DNA of 64,000 nucleotides from Sphingobacterium bovistauri (GTDB lineage: Bacteria; Bacteroidota; Bacteroidia; Sphingobacteriales; Sphingobacteriaceae), in contig NZ_JADEYP010000025.1 of NCBI RefSeq assembly GCF_020295405.1, forward strand, positions 1-64,000. The letters run 5' to 3'. The notes under the pieces were generated by a model. That model was given only the letters and a program-made list of their open reading frames with translations, did not search any database and had not been told where the DNA came from. Positions within the stretch are counted from its first letter, which is position 1; each line of letters starts with the position of its first letter. A program made the position numbers and the translations under genes. This document shows, piece by piece, positions 25,276-34,835 of this stretch.

Positions 25276-26682
25276 ATGGGCAGAAGAATACCACAAGACA
25301 AAAAACAGCTGCAAAATATTGAAATTTTTGATATTGCTGAAGAAGGAAAAGGTGTAGGAAGACACGAGGAAATGGTGCTTTTTATAGAAAAGGCAATTCC
25401 AGGTGATATTGTTGATGTAGAGTTGCAGCGCAAAAAGAAAAATTTTGCAGAAGGTAAAGTAACACACATTATTCAGCAATCACCTTACCGCATTGAGCCT
25501 TTTTGTCCTCATTTTGGTGTATGTGGTGGTTGTAAATGGCAACATATGAACTATGACGCGCAATTAAAATTTAAACAACAATCTGTTGATAATGCATTGA
25601 CGCGAATCGGTAAAGTAGATACATCTTCAATGGAAGATATTTTAGGTTCTGCTGATACTACATATTATCGCAATAAGTTAGAATATACGTTTTCGAATAA
25701 AAGATGGTTGACAAACCGTGACGAAGAGGTCGCTCCAGAAAACATGAACGCATTAGGATTTCACGTTCCTGGACGTTTTGACAAAATTTTGGATATTGAT
25801 CATTGTTTCTTACAACAAGATCCATCAAATGATTTACGTAATTCGGTTCGTGATTTTGCAATCCAGCAGGGGATTACATTTTATGATTTGCGTTCTCATG
25901 AAGGAGCATTGCGAAATTTAATAATTCGTACTTCTTCAACTGGTGAAGTGATGCTTGTTGTTGTATTTGCATATCCAGAGGAAGAACAGGTCGATCTTGT
26001 AATGAATTTTATTTCAGAGAAATTTCCAAATATAGTGTCACTGCTTTATATAATTAATCAGAAGCGCAATGATACAATCTTTGATCAGGATATACATGTA
26101 TTCAGCGGCAGAGATTTTATATACGAGGAGATGGAGGGATTGAAATTCAAAGTAGGGGCAAAGTCTTTTTATCAGACTAATTCAGCTCAGGCTTATGAGT
26201 TGTATAAAATCACTAGAGATTTTGCTGGATTAAAAGGCGATGAACTAGTGTATGACTTATACACAGGTGCGGGTACTATTGCAAATTTTGTAGCTCGATA
26301 TGCTAAAGAAGTGGTAGGGGTTGAATATGTCCCTACAGCAATTGAAGATGCAAAAATCAATTCAGAGATAAATGGTATTCAAAACACGAAGTTTTACGCA
26401 GGTGATATGAAAGATGTTTTGACAGCCACATTTGTTGAAGAACATGGTAAGCCTGATGTTGTCATAACAGATCCTCCTCGTGCAGGTATGCATGCTGATG
26501 TGGTAAACCGTATACTAGAAATGGAGGCTCCAAAGGTAGTTTATGTTAGTTGTAATGCAGCAACTCAAGCTAGAGATTTAGAGATGTTGGCTGCTAAGTA
26601 TGATGTAGTACGTATTAAACCTGTTGACATGTTTCCACAAACACAACATGTGGAGAATGTAGTTTTATTAAAATTAAGATAA
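25276..26682 (+). CDS. rlmD: 23S rRNA (uracil-5-)-methyltransferase, RumA/RlmD family
   Basis: SAM-dependent methyltransferase for a uridine of 23S rRNA (U1939 in E. coli). 468 residues: an N-terminal TRAM domain; an iron-sulfur site CPHFGVCGGC near 77-86 with a further upstream or downstream cysteine; a Rossmann domain with DLYTGAGTIANFVA; and the catalytic region TDPPRAGMHADVV followed by VYVSCNAATQARDL with the nucleophilic cysteine near 424. A paralogue assignment such as RlmCD cannot be excluded. Confidence 0.9.
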   Translation: MGRRIPQDKKQLQNIEIFDIAEEGKGVGRHEEMVLFIEKAIPGDIVDVELQRKKKNFAEGKVTHIIQQSPYRIEPFCPHFGVCGGCKWQHMNYDAQLKFKQQSVDNALTRIGKVDTSSMEDILGSADTTYYRNKLEYTFSNKRWLTNRDEEVAPENMNALGFHVPGRFDKILDIDHCFLQQDPSNDLRNSVRDFAIQQGITFYDLRSHEGALRNLIIRTSSTGEVMLVVVFAYPEEEQVDLVMNFISEKFPNIVSLLYIINQKRNDTIFDQDIHVFSGRDFIYEEMEGLKFKVGAKSFYQTNSAQAYELYKITRDFAGLKGDELVYDLYTGAGTIANFVARYAKEVVGVEYVPTAIEDAKINSEINGIQNTKFYAGDMKDVLTATFVEEHGKPDVVITDPPRAGMHADVVNRILEMEAPKVVYVSCNAATQARDLEMLAAKYDVVRIKPVDMFPQTQHVENVVLLKLR

Positions 26683-26683
26683 T

Positions 26684-27088
26684 ATGGATTTTTCAGATTT
26701 ATTATCAGGCAGTACAGAAAGTTCTGATGGTCAGGGTGAAGCAAAAAGACCTAGTCCATTACAAAGCTTAAAAGTGGATTTGGACTTTTACAGCGAATCC
26801 ATTAAGGAGATTTCAAGTGAAATGCTGGCTGAGGGATATACATTGTTTCCAATATTTATTGCTACGCAACACGAAGTGTCTTTGGGTGAGGTGATATTAG
26901 ATAAGGCTGAATTGGGAACAAATTGGTCTATCAATGCGTCCTCATTGGAGGAATTTGTAGAGAGAGGTGTGATTCAAGATGCTAAAAAGACTAATTTTGA
27001 GAAAAGCTATAAAAAAGCCGCTGATTACATGTGTCTTTTTGTTGTAGTACCAGAGGGAGCCAACTTTGTTTTTTATCCCTACAAATAA
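26684..27088 (+). CDS. Conserved hypothetical protein
   Basis: A 134-residue soluble protein that I do not recognise. The first 25 residues are Ser/Gly-rich and polar; the rest is a mixed alpha/beta sequence (SLKVDLDFYSESIKEISSEML, TLFPIFIATQHE, DYMCLFVVVPEGANFVFYPY). It starts 1 bp after rlmD and is probably in the same transcript. No catalytic motif is visible. Confidence 0.7.
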   Translation: MDFSDLLSGSTESSDGQGEAKRPSPLQSLKVDLDFYSESIKEISSEMLAEGYTLFPIFIATQHEVSLGEVILDKAELGTNWSINASSLEEFVERGVIQDAKKTNFEKSYKKAADYMCLFVVVPEGANFVFYPYK

Positions 27089-27153
27089 AAATAATTTGCG
27101 CTTTAATACTTTTTAACATAACATAGTCCAATATTTGATTACTTTAGTTTTAG

Positions 27154-27909
27154 ATGACTATATATATTAAAAAAATAGCTTTATTAATTCCATTACTGTT
27201 GTTGTTACAATTTGTAAATGCACAGGTGTCTGACATGCCTAAAGTGTCGGGTATTATACTAGAAAAGGGTACAGGTAAAAGGCTTGTTGATGTCAATGTG
27301 ATGAATGTTCGTACGAAACGTACTGTCACGAGTAATAATTTTGGTGTCTTCTATCTTGAAGCCGGTATTGGAGATAGTTTAGCTTTCACAAAGGTTGGTT
27401 ACGGACCACTTAAGACCGTATTATATTCCTTAGAAGATATTGTATTGGAAATGCAGCCAGGGTTGACTATTGAAGAGGTGGTTGTCGCAAGACGTACGCG
27501 CCAGCAAGATATGGAAGATATTCTAAAGGATTATTCCAAAAAAGGGATTTATAATGGCGGTAAAAATTCCGTTGGGACGTACTTAGGTAGTCCCGCTACA
27601 GCTTTATACAACCTATTCGGTCGTGAAGCTAAAAACATGAAACGTTTTGAAAAATTTATGGATAGGGAACTAGATGCTATTGCTGTAGACCGAATATTCA
27701 ATAAAACTATTGTTTCTACGACAACTGGACTAGAAGGACAAGAGCTAGAAAATTTTATGGAAATTTATAGACCTTCACATGATCAAGCGACGAAATGGGG
27801 GCAGTATGACCTATTAAATTATATTACAAAATCGTTTAAATCATGGGATGATAGCGGTCGTCCAGTGCCTGAAAAGTTGCCAAAGTTGGATATTTCTCCA
27901 CAAAATTAG
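27154..27909 (+). CDS. Carboxypeptidase-regulatory-like domain protein, exported
   Basis: A 251-residue exported protein with an N-terminal signal peptide ending NAQ. A CarboxypepD_reg-like beta-sandwich follows (VSGIILEKGTGKRLVDVNVMN, then FGVFYLEAGIGDSLAFTKVGYG), the module that precedes many TonB-dependent receptors. Here it is followed by a helical C-terminal region instead of a barrel. It is therefore a stand-alone member, function unknown, expected in the periplasm. Confidence 0.78.
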   Translation: MTIYIKKIALLIPLLLLLQFVNAQVSDMPKVSGIILEKGTGKRLVDVNVMNVRTKRTVTSNNFGVFYLEAGIGDSLAFTKVGYGPLKTVLYSLEDIVLEMQPGLTIEEVVVARRTRQQDMEDILKDYSKKGIYNGGKNSVGTYLGSPATALYNLFGREAKNMKRFEKFMDRELDAIAVDRIFNKTIVSTTTGLEGQELENFMEIYRPSHDQATKWGQYDLLNYITKSFKSWDDSGRPVPEKLPKLDISPQN

Positions 27910-28014
27910 TATAGATTACAATTTTTCATTGCATGATTATAATATTGGCATTAGCTTTGTTTATTGTTATGCTGATAGAGGTAAGAATAGGAAAATAGAA
28001 TATATTATATAATT

Positions 28015-28704
28015 ATGAAAGTGAATAAAAAATTAGCAGTATATGGTCTATCATTGGCTACATCTGCAATGTTGTTAGCTAGTTGTGAGACTATCCAAAA
28101 TACAAATAGTACAACTAAAGGCGCTGTAATTGGTACTACTGCTGGAGCAGGTATAGGTGCATTAATTGGTAATAAGGCGGGTAATACTGCTATTGGTGCA
28201 ATCGCTGGAGCAGTAATCGGTGGTGCAGCTGGTACATTGATCGGTAAGAAAATGGACAAGCAAGCTAAAGAGATTGAAAATGCTGTAGCTGGTGCAGAAG
28301 TAGAGCAAGTTGGTGAAGGTATTTTGGTAAAATTCGATTCAGGTATTTTGTTTGATTTCAATAGTTCAGCATTAAAATCTAATGCAAAAACGAACATTGC
28401 TAAATTAGTTGAGACATTAAACAAAGAGCCTGATACAGAAATCTTAGTTTTAGGTCATACAGATAACGTAGGTAGTCTTTCTGCAAACCAAAAAGTTTCT
28501 GAAGCTAGAGCGAAGTCGGTAAGAGACTATGCAGTTTCACAAGGCTTGGCTGGAGCACGTGTTAAGACTGAAGGTAAGAATTTTGCAGAGCCAATTGCAT
28601 CTAATGATACTGATGCTGGTCGTGCTGACAACCGTCGTGTAGAGGTTGTTATCGTTGCGAGCAAAAAAATGCAAGAAGCAGCTAAACAACAAGCTGGTCA
28701 ATAA
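28015..28704 (+). CDS. OmpA-family lipoprotein with glycine-zipper region
   Basis: A 229-residue outer-membrane lipoprotein of YiaD type. Signal peptide with lipobox LLASC; a glycine-zipper hydrophobic region (GALIGNKAGNTAIGAIAGAVIGG) around 40-75; and a C-terminal OmpA peptidoglycan-binding domain with GHTDNVGS, SEARAKSVRDYAVSQG and GRADNRRVEVVI. It tethers the outer membrane to peptidoglycan. It ends at a strong terminator. Confidence 0.92.
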   Translation: MKVNKKLAVYGLSLATSAMLLASCETIQNTNSTTKGAVIGTTAGAGIGALIGNKAGNTAIGAIAGAVIGGAAGTLIGKKMDKQAKEIENAVAGAEVEQVGEGILVKFDSGILFDFNSSALKSNAKTNIAKLVETLNKEPDTEILVLGHTDNVGSLSANQKVSEARAKSVRDYAVSQGLAGARVKTEGKNFAEPIASNDTDAGRADNRRVEVVIVASKKMQEAAKQQAGQ

Positions 28705-28729
28705 TAAGTATACTTAGTATAAAAAAAAT

Positions 28730-28767
28730 AGAGGCTAACATGAAAATGTTAGCCTCTGTTTTTTATG
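28730..28767 (+). terminator. Terminator after the OmpA-family gene
   Basis: A perfect stem AGAGGCTAACA / TGTTAGCCTCT with a TGAAAA loop, preceded by an A-tract and followed by GTTTTTTAT. Confidence 0.85.
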
Positions 28768-28872
28768 ATGTTCACTTTGAATTTGTTACAGGGGAGTACA
28801 TGATGCGTAGTTGGTTAGAATCTAGTATTTTACGTTTTGATTACATTCTACAAACTGTTAATGAATACTCTT

Positions 28873-30480
28873 ATGAATCGTATAGTTTTTCTATTTTTAT
28901 TATTTCTAGTCACAAACTCTGCTCTAAGTCAGACGGTTTCGAGTTCAGGTTTTTTGAATATTAAAAATGACGTTTTTTGGGATACCCAAGATGGGCAGCC
29001 TATTTATAGTCAAGGGGGAGGGATATTTAGGTTTGTAGATCCAGTAGATGGTGTAGAGAAATATTTTTGGTATGGGGCAAAATATGAAGAATCTGCAATA
29101 TATAGGAATAACCCTACGATCACTCCTGCTAAAGATAACTTTCTAGCGGTGACTTGCTATGTGTCTTCTGATCTTGTGAATTGGTCAGCAAGAGGAGATG
29201 TTTTAACCAAAGATCATATTGATGCACATTCGAATACTTCTCCAACGCGTTGGGCTGGTCGTTTAGGTGTTGCACATGTAAAGGAGATTAACAAGTATGC
29301 ATTAATCATACAGCATAATGATCAGGTGTTGATTACTGTAGCGGAAAAACCTGACGGTCCTTTTGTTTGGCATCAGCGAATCAACATGCAGAGCACAATA
29401 GGAACGAGTAATACAGGCGATCAAACGGTCTTTACTGATGAAGACACAGGTAAATCCTATTTAGTTTATTCGTATGGCAGAGGCAGGAATAGAATTTATG
29501 TTTCTGAAATAGGTATGAAAGATGGAAAAGTAGGATTATTAGATTGTGTTGAAATATTTAAAGGTGCTGGACGAGAGGGGAATTGTATGTTTAAATACAA
29601 GGGTAAATATTATCTATTTGCATCCAATCTATACGGATGGGATTCATCATTCGCGTATTATCTAGTGGCAGATGATGTTCGAGGTCCATTTAGACCGACG
29701 AATGAAATGTTAGTTCTTCCAGGATCTGAGGAAGATTATGCACATGTGACCCAAACAGGTTTTTTTATAAATGTAAAGGGTACGAATCAAGAAACAGTAA
29801 TTTATTGTGGTGATAGATGGGCAAATTTTGCGGGTAATGGTTTGGGGTACAATCAGTGGTGTCCATTATCTTTTGATGGTGATAAGCCCTATTTTAATTC
29901 TTTAAGTTCATGGGGCTTAAATCCTACAACTGGCGAATGGATTGTTGCTAAGGACAATGATTTTGTTAAAAATGGAAGCTTTGAGGCGGATAGAAGATAT
30001 ATTCCAAGTCCTGTAAAACCAGTACAAGAGCAATTATTGGGATGGAATACGGAGATTATTGAGGGGAATAAATTATCTGTAGGAGATTCTTTGTCTCCAG
30101 TTTTAAATTATTTCAATAAGCAAGAAGATAGAAAAATAGTAGTAGGTGAAAAAAGTTTACATATCAACGATGCGGTAGATTTCAAACGCAAAATCTCTCA
30201 GAATATAACCTCAACTACATATGTTAAACTTGAAGATGGATTATATACCCTTAAAGCTATGTATAGAAACAACGGTAAGTTTCGAAATTTGGAAATGTTC
30301 GCCAGTAGTAGTGGTAAAATTTTAAAATATCCTTTTAAGAAGACTGATAGTATTTGGAAAACAGCTACGCTAGATAATATTCGTGTTAAAAATGGTCAAG
30401 TTGAAATAGGGTTTTTAGCCGATGGAAAATCGGGGGCGCAATGTTTAATTGACGATATATCCCTTGTGAGAAAAAAATGA
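28873..30480 (+). CDS. Glycoside hydrolase family 43-like exported protein
   Basis: Predicted exported glycan hydrolase of about 535 residues. I start at MNRIVFLFLLFLV (28873), giving a signal peptide ending ALSQ; the frame extends 12 codons upstream without a signal. Residues ~30-370 look like a five-bladed GH43 propeller: WDTQDGQPIYSQGGGIF, YWYGAKYE-like FWYGAKYEES, DLVNWSARGDVL, GNCMFKYKGKYYLFASNL. A beta-sandwich accessory domain (NGSFEADRR onward) follows. Relatives act on galactan or arabinan; the substrate cannot be read from the sequence. No SusC/D genes are adjacent. Confidence 0.82.
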   Translation: MNRIVFLFLLFLVTNSALSQTVSSSGFLNIKNDVFWDTQDGQPIYSQGGGIFRFVDPVDGVEKYFWYGAKYEESAIYRNNPTITPAKDNFLAVTCYVSSDLVNWSARGDVLTKDHIDAHSNTSPTRWAGRLGVAHVKEINKYALIIQHNDQVLITVAEKPDGPFVWHQRINMQSTIGTSNTGDQTVFTDEDTGKSYLVYSYGRGRNRIYVSEIGMKDGKVGLLDCVEIFKGAGREGNCMFKYKGKYYLFASNLYGWDSSFAYYLVADDVRGPFRPTNEMLVLPGSEEDYAHVTQTGFFINVKGTNQETVIYCGDRWANFAGNGLGYNQWCPLSFDGDKPYFNSLSSWGLNPTTGEWIVAKDNDFVKNGSFEADRRYIPSPVKPVQEQLLGWNTEIIEGNKLSVGDSLSPVLNYFNKQEDRKIVVGEKSLHINDAVDFKRKISQNITSTTYVKLEDGLYTLKAMYRNNGKFRNLEMFASSSGKILKYPFKKTDSIWKTATLDNIRVKNGQVEIGFLADGKSGAQCLIDDISLVRKK

Positions 30481-30512
30481 TCTTAGGTTTCGCTATCTAA
30501 TTAATTGTGTTA

Positions 30513-31430
30513 CTATTTGGTAGCAAAGTTGTAGGATTGATTTACAATGCCATATTTTAGATCGTAAGTGCTCATATTGATTTGTTGAATATTCAGATTA
30601 TTTATGATGAAATCGGTTAGCACAAAAGCCATAACAATCATGTCTACACGTAAGGGAATTAGGTTTGGCATTACCAACCTTTCCCTGTGCGTAGAACTTT
30701 TGAGATTAGAACTCAAATCTTTGTATTTGAATATATCTATTGAAGAGGTGCTAATAAGCTGAAGGTCTGTTTCAGGTTGAATCATTTCGAGATATGTTTC
30801 AAACGCTCCAGCAGAGCCAATTAAATTTATTGCTTTAAATTCCTTGTTGAATTCTAATAGATCAGATAGAGTAGCTCGAAGATGGCTATTTATAGTGTCC
30901 ATATTTTCAACTGAGATAGGGTCAGACTTGAAGAAATTTTGCATTAGTCTAGCTGCACCAATATCATAGCTTTTGCGCCAATAGGATTTGTCTTCATCAC
31001 AAAATATAAATTCTGTACTACCTCCACCAATATCCATAATTAAGGACTTCTCTTTGATAGCGCCACTAGCTTTGACAGCACTATAAATTAAGTCTGCTTC
31101 TTTATCTCCAGATATGATTTCAATCTTTATTGAAGTTAGCTCTTGTGCTTTTTTTACAAAATCTTCTCCGTTTTTGGCACTTCGAATAGCAGATGTAGCG
31201 ACAGCTTTTGTCTGATCCACACCATACTTGTTCACTATTGATTTGAACTCTTGCAAACATGTAATCCCTCTTTCAAAAGCTTTAGGGATGATGCAGTTGT
31301 TCAGTGTAATATTTTCACTTAGTTTTACTGGTCTATGTGTTTTGAAAATTATATCTACTTGATTGTTTTTGTATTCAGCTATTAGTAGATGAAATGTATT
31401 TGAACCAAGGTCAATTGCTGCGATTTTCAT
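30513..31430 (-). CDS. ppx: Ppx/GppA-family phosphatase
   Basis: Exopolyphosphatase or guanosine pentaphosphate phosphatase family, of the ASKHA fold. 305 residues, shorter than E. coli Ppx because only the two ASKHA domains are present. The phosphate-1 loop AIDLGSNTFHLLIAEY opens the protein; TSAIRSAKNG and the second glycine loop MDIGGGSTEFIF are visible. It is divergent from miaB across a promoter region with a TGACA/TGTCA palindrome. Confidence 0.9.
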   Translation of the reverse strand: MKIAAIDLGSNTFHLLIAEYKNNQVDIIFKTHRPVKLSENITLNNCIIPKAFERGITCLQEFKSIVNKYGVDQTKAVATSAIRSAKNGEDFVKKAQELTSIKIEIISGDKEADLIYSAVKASGAIKEKSLIMDIGGGSTEFIFCDEDKSYWRKSYDIGAARLMQNFFKSDPISVENMDTINSHLRATLSDLLEFNKEFKAINLIGSAGAFETYLEMIQPETDLQLISTSSIDIFKYKDLSSNLKSSTHRERLVMPNLIPLRVDMIVMAFVLTDFIINNLNIQQINMSTYDLKYGIVNQSYNFATK

Positions 31431-31509
31431 GGATTTCTCTTGTAGTTATGCTAAGGTAAGTAGTTTTTGGAACACCTACATTTTTTTTACAGATTAGTGT
31501 TAAAGGTTC

Positions 31510-31551
31510 TGACAAAGTGTCATTCATTCTGAAATATTATTTATAACTTTG
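31510..31551. promoter_or_regulatory. Palindrome and -7 box between ppx and miaB
   Basis: TGACA-AAG-TGTCA (31510-31522) is a 13-bp near-perfect palindrome. A TAACTTTG -7 box (31544-31551) follows 21 bp later, ending 19 bp before the miaB ATG. It may be a regulator site at or near the -33 region of the miaB promoter. Confidence 0.4.
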
Positions 31552-31570
31552 TATTCTTTTATATTACGTT

Positions 31571-33004
31571 ATGTTGGACTTATTACATACTACTAAAACG
31601 CATGATGAGACTCGCCAAGGTGAGGCAGTGGAGTTGGCTCCTACAGGGAAAGCTGATGGTAGAAAATTATATATTGAGAGTTACGGATGTCAGATGAATT
31701 TCTCTGATAGTGAGATTGTAGCGTCTATTTTGATCGATGAGGGTTTTGAAACAACCAAAGATTATAAAGAAGCTGATGTAGTCTTTATCAACACTTGTTC
31801 TATCCGTGAAAATGCAGAACAACGTGTGCGTAAGCGCTTGAAGGAATTTGAATTTGTAAAGTCTAAAAAACCAGGGTTGATCGTTGGTGTGTTAGGCTGT
31901 ATGGCCGAACGTCTAAAAGCTAAATTTTTAGAAGAAGAAAAATTAGTAGATGTAGTGGTGGGCCCTGACGCTTACCGTGATCTTCCTAACCTAATAAACA
32001 AAGTAGAAGATGGTAATAAAGCTGTCAATGTTTTGTTATCTAGAGAGGAAACCTATGCAGACATTAGTCCTGTTCGTTTAAATTCGAATGGTGTTTCTGC
32101 ATTTATTTCAATCATGCGTGGTTGTGACAATATGTGTTCATTCTGTGTGGTTCCTTTTACACGAGGACGAGAGCGCAGCCGTGATGCGGTATCAATCGTA
32201 AAAGAGGCGCAAGATTTATTTAATGCAGGTTATAGAGAAGTAACTTTATTGGGTCAAAATGTTGATTCCTATAAATACACAGCAAACGTAGCAGAAGGTC
32301 AAGAGCCTCTGCCTACGGTTAATTTTGCTAACTTATTGGAGTTGGTGGCACAAGTAAGTCCAGAATTACGTATTCGATTTTCTACTTCACATCCTAAAGA
32401 TATTACGGATGAAGTTTTGCATATTATGGCAAAATATGAAAACATCTGTAATTATATTCATTTGCCAGTACAATCGGGTAACTCACGTGTTTTAGATATC
32501 ATGAATCGTACATACGACAGAGAGTGGTATATGGAGCGTGTAGATGCAATTCGCCGAATTATTCCAGGCTGTGCGATTTCGACAGATGTCATCACTGGTT
32601 TTTGTACAGAGACAGAAGAAGAACATGCGGAAACATTATCTATGATGGATTATGTGAAATATGATTTCGCTTATATGTTTGCATATTCGGAGCGTCCTGG
32701 AACTTTAGCCGCGAAACGCTTTGAGGATGATATTCCTGAAGAGGTTAAAAAGCGACGTCTAACTGAGGTGGTGGACAAACAACAGATTCATAGCCTAGAG
32801 CGTATGTCACAACATGTTGGTAAAGTGCACAAAGTATTGATCGAAGGTTTTTCTAAGCGTTCGGATCAAGACTATTGTGGACGTAATGACCAGAATGCGA
32901 TGGTCGTATTCCCTGTAGATGCACGTTACAAAGTAGGAGATTACGTTAATGTATTAGGCGAAAACTGTACTTCTGCGACTTTAATTGGTAAAATCGTTGA
33001 CTAA
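31571..33004 (+). CDS. miaB: tRNA-2-methylthio-N6-dimethylallyladenosine synthase
   Basis: Radical-SAM methylthiotransferase that modifies i6A37 of tRNAs. 477 residues. The N-terminal UPF0004 domain binds an auxiliary [4Fe-4S] cluster through cysteines in SYGCQMN, NTCSIRE and LGCMAE. The radical-SAM motif C-x3-C-x2-C is in [10 protein letters not shown] near 190. A TRAM domain closes the protein. It is the first gene of the cluster with the sigma-54 activator, lptE, a TPR protein and secG, an arrangement typical of Bacteroidota. Confidence 0.96.
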   Translation: MLDLLHTTKTHDETRQGEAVELAPTGKADGRKLYIESYGCQMNFSDSEIVASILIDEGFETTKDYKEADVVFINTCSIRENAEQRVRKRLKEFEFVKSKKPGLIVGVLGCMAERLKAKFLEEEKLVDVVVGPDAYRDLPNLINKVEDGNKAVNVLLSREETYADISPVRLNSNGVSAFISIMRGCDNMCSFCVVPFTRGRERSRDAVSIVKEAQDLFNAGYREVTLLGQNVDSYKYTANVAEGQEPLPTVNFANLLELVAQVSPELRIRFSTSHPKDITDEVLHIMAKYENICNYIHLPVQSGNSRVLDIMNRTYDREWYMERVDAIRRIIPGCAISTDVITGFCTETEEEHAETLSMMDYVKYDFAYMFAYSERPGTLAAKRFEDDIPEEVKKRRLTEVVDKQQIHSLERMSQHVGKVHKVLIEGFSKRSDQDYCGRNDQNAMVVFPVDARYKVGDYVNVLGENCTSATLIGKIVD

Positions 33005-33024
33005 CTATAAATTGAAAGGTAACT

Positions 33025-34296
33025 GTGGATATTCAAGACATCAAAAATAGATTTGGTATTATTGGTAACTCGCCGTTACTCAATCGTGCTATTGATATTG
33101 CAAGACAAGTCGCGCCAACAGATATTTCTGTTTTGATTCAAGGTGAAAGTGGGTCGGGAAAAGAAGTTTTCTCACATATTATTCATCAATTAAGTACACG
33201 CAAGCACGGACCTTTTATTGCCGTAAATTGTGGTGCTATCCCTGAGGGAACAATTGATTCAGAACTATTTGGTCATGAAAAAGGGTCTTTTACAGGTGCG
33301 CATGAAGCACGTAAAGGTTACTTCGAAGTCGTAGATGGTGGTACTATCTTTTTGGATGAAGTTGGCGAAATGCCATTGAATACACAAGCACGTTTGTTGC
33401 GTATATTGGAGTCGGGTGAATACATTCGCGTAGGGTCATCTAAAGTACAAAAAACGAACGTACGTGTAGTAGCAGCTACGAATGTAGATGTATATAACGC
33501 GGTGCAAAAGGGAAAATTTCGAGAAGATTTATATTATCGTCTGAATACTGTTCCATTGCGTATTCCTTCGCTTCGTGAACGTAAAGAAGATGTTTTTCTT
33601 TTGTTCCGTAAATTTATTGTAGATTTCGCTGATAAATATAGAACACCTGGGGTGCAATTAACACCTGAAGCACAAGAATTGTTAGCCGACTTTTCATGGC
33701 CTGGTAACATTCGTCAATTAAAAAATGTTGCCGAACAAATCGCTATATTAGAAAAGGAAAGAACGATAGATGCAACTATTTTAAGACGCTATATTCCTTC
33801 GGAGTGGTCGAAATCATCGTTGCCTGTTTTTGTAAAAGATCAGTCAAAGGAGGACTTTTCAGAAAGAGATATTTTGTATAAAGTTCTTTTTGATATGAAA
33901 AAGGATATGGTTGATTTGAAAAAGCTTGTGGTCGAATTGATCCAAAATGGAGTAACACCTTCATCTTTTGACGAGAATTCGCAATATATAAATCAACTGT
34001 ACAACGAAGTAAATCCTGTCACTACTCAATTGTATCCTCGTGAAGAGATTGGAGTAACGCCAACAATTATACATCATCCGTCCGCAAATACACCTTCTTC
34101 TTCATCAAATTATGTTACTTTGGATACACAAGACGCTGAAGAAGTGGAAGAGTCTCTTTCGTTAGTTGATAAAGAATCGGACTTGATAAAAAAGGCATTG
34201 AAAAAGCATAAAGGTAAACGTAAGGCGGCAGCTCAAGAGTTGGGGATTTCTGAACGAACATTGTATAGGAAAATTAAGGACTTAAATTTAGAATAG
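33025..34296 (+). CDS. Sigma-54-interacting transcriptional activator without a sensor domain
   Basis: AAA+ enhancer-binding protein of 423 residues beginning with GTG. It starts directly with the central domain: Walker A GESGSGKE (40-47), GSFTGA loop (87-92; the usual motif is GAFTGA), Walker B GGTIFLDEVGEM, and R-fingers near FREDLYYRLN. A variable linker (about 260-370) precedes a C-terminal Fis-type HTH (AAQELGISERTLYRKI). There is no receiver, GAF or PAS domain, so how it is controlled is not visible. It lies 20 bp after miaB and 8 bp before lptE. Confidence 0.9.
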   Translation: MDIQDIKNRFGIIGNSPLLNRAIDIARQVAPTDISVLIQGESGSGKEVFSHIIHQLSTRKHGPFIAVNCGAIPEGTIDSELFGHEKGSFTGAHEARKGYFEVVDGGTIFLDEVGEMPLNTQARLLRILESGEYIRVGSSKVQKTNVRVVAATNVDVYNAVQKGKFREDLYYRLNTVPLRIPSLRERKEDVFLLFRKFIVDFADKYRTPGVQLTPEAQELLADFSWPGNIRQLKNVAEQIAILEKERTIDATILRRYIPSEWSKSSLPVFVKDQSKEDFSERDILYKVLFDMKKDMVDLKKLVVELIQNGVTPSSFDENSQYINQLYNEVNPVTTQLYPREEIGVTPTIIHHPSANTPSSSSNYVTLDTQDAEEVEESLSLVDKESDLIKKALKKHKGKRKAAAQELGISERTLYRKIKDLNLE

Positions 34297-34304
34297 ATTA
34301 GCAG

Positions 34305-34832
34305 ATGAAAAGTGTGCGTTTAAAATTACATATTACCATTTGTATACTAGTATCGTTCATAGTAGTAAGTTGTGGTGTAAAATATAGTTTTACAGGAGGA
34401 TCTATTCCTAAGGATATGAAAACATATTCGGTTTTGTATTTTGAAAATTTAGCACCAATGGTGTATACCACGCTGAGTCAAAACTTTACCGAAGGTTTGA
34501 AAGAGCGTATACGTACGCAATCGACCCTGAGTCAAGTGAATGCCGATGGTGACGCTATATTCGAGGGCACAATAACTGGGTATACCATTTCACCGGCTTC
34601 CGTAGGAGCTGGAAATAATGATAGAGCACAGAATAGTAGATTAACTATTACTGTTAAAGTCAAATACACAAATAAATTAGATCAAACTGGTGAAAGCGAT
34701 TTTGAAGAGAGTTTTTCGCAGTTTAAAGAGTTTCCTGGTTCAGATGTTACTGCTTATGAAGCAAATCTAAATACAGAAATAATTAAAATGTTAACAGAAG
34801 ATATTTACAATAAAGCTTTTGCAAATTGGTAA
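34305..34832 (+). CDS. lptE: LptE-family LPS-assembly lipoprotein
   Basis: Outer-membrane lipoprotein that plugs LptD for lipopolysaccharide insertion. 175 residues with lipobox VVSC. GVKYSFTGGSIP and YFENLAPMVYTTLSQNFTEGLKERI match the Bacteroidota LptE family, and the C-terminal ITVKVKYTNKLDQ strands agree with the fold. It is embedded in the miaB-secG cluster, 3 bp before the next gene. Confidence 0.88.
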   Translation: MKSVRLKLHITICILVSFIVVSCGVKYSFTGGSIPKDMKTYSVLYFENLAPMVYTTLSQNFTEGLKERIRTQSTLSQVNADGDAIFEGTITGYTISPASVGAGNNDRAQNSRLTITVKVKYTNKLDQTGESDFEESFSQFKEFPGSDVTAYEANLNTEIIKMLTEDIYNKAFANW

Positions 34833-34835
34833 TAA

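Noticed and set aside
28740..28964. A 74-codon ORF overlapping the start of the GH43 gene
   Set aside because: It begins in the terminator of the OmpA-family gene and overlaps the GH43 signal peptide in another frame; composition is not protein-like.
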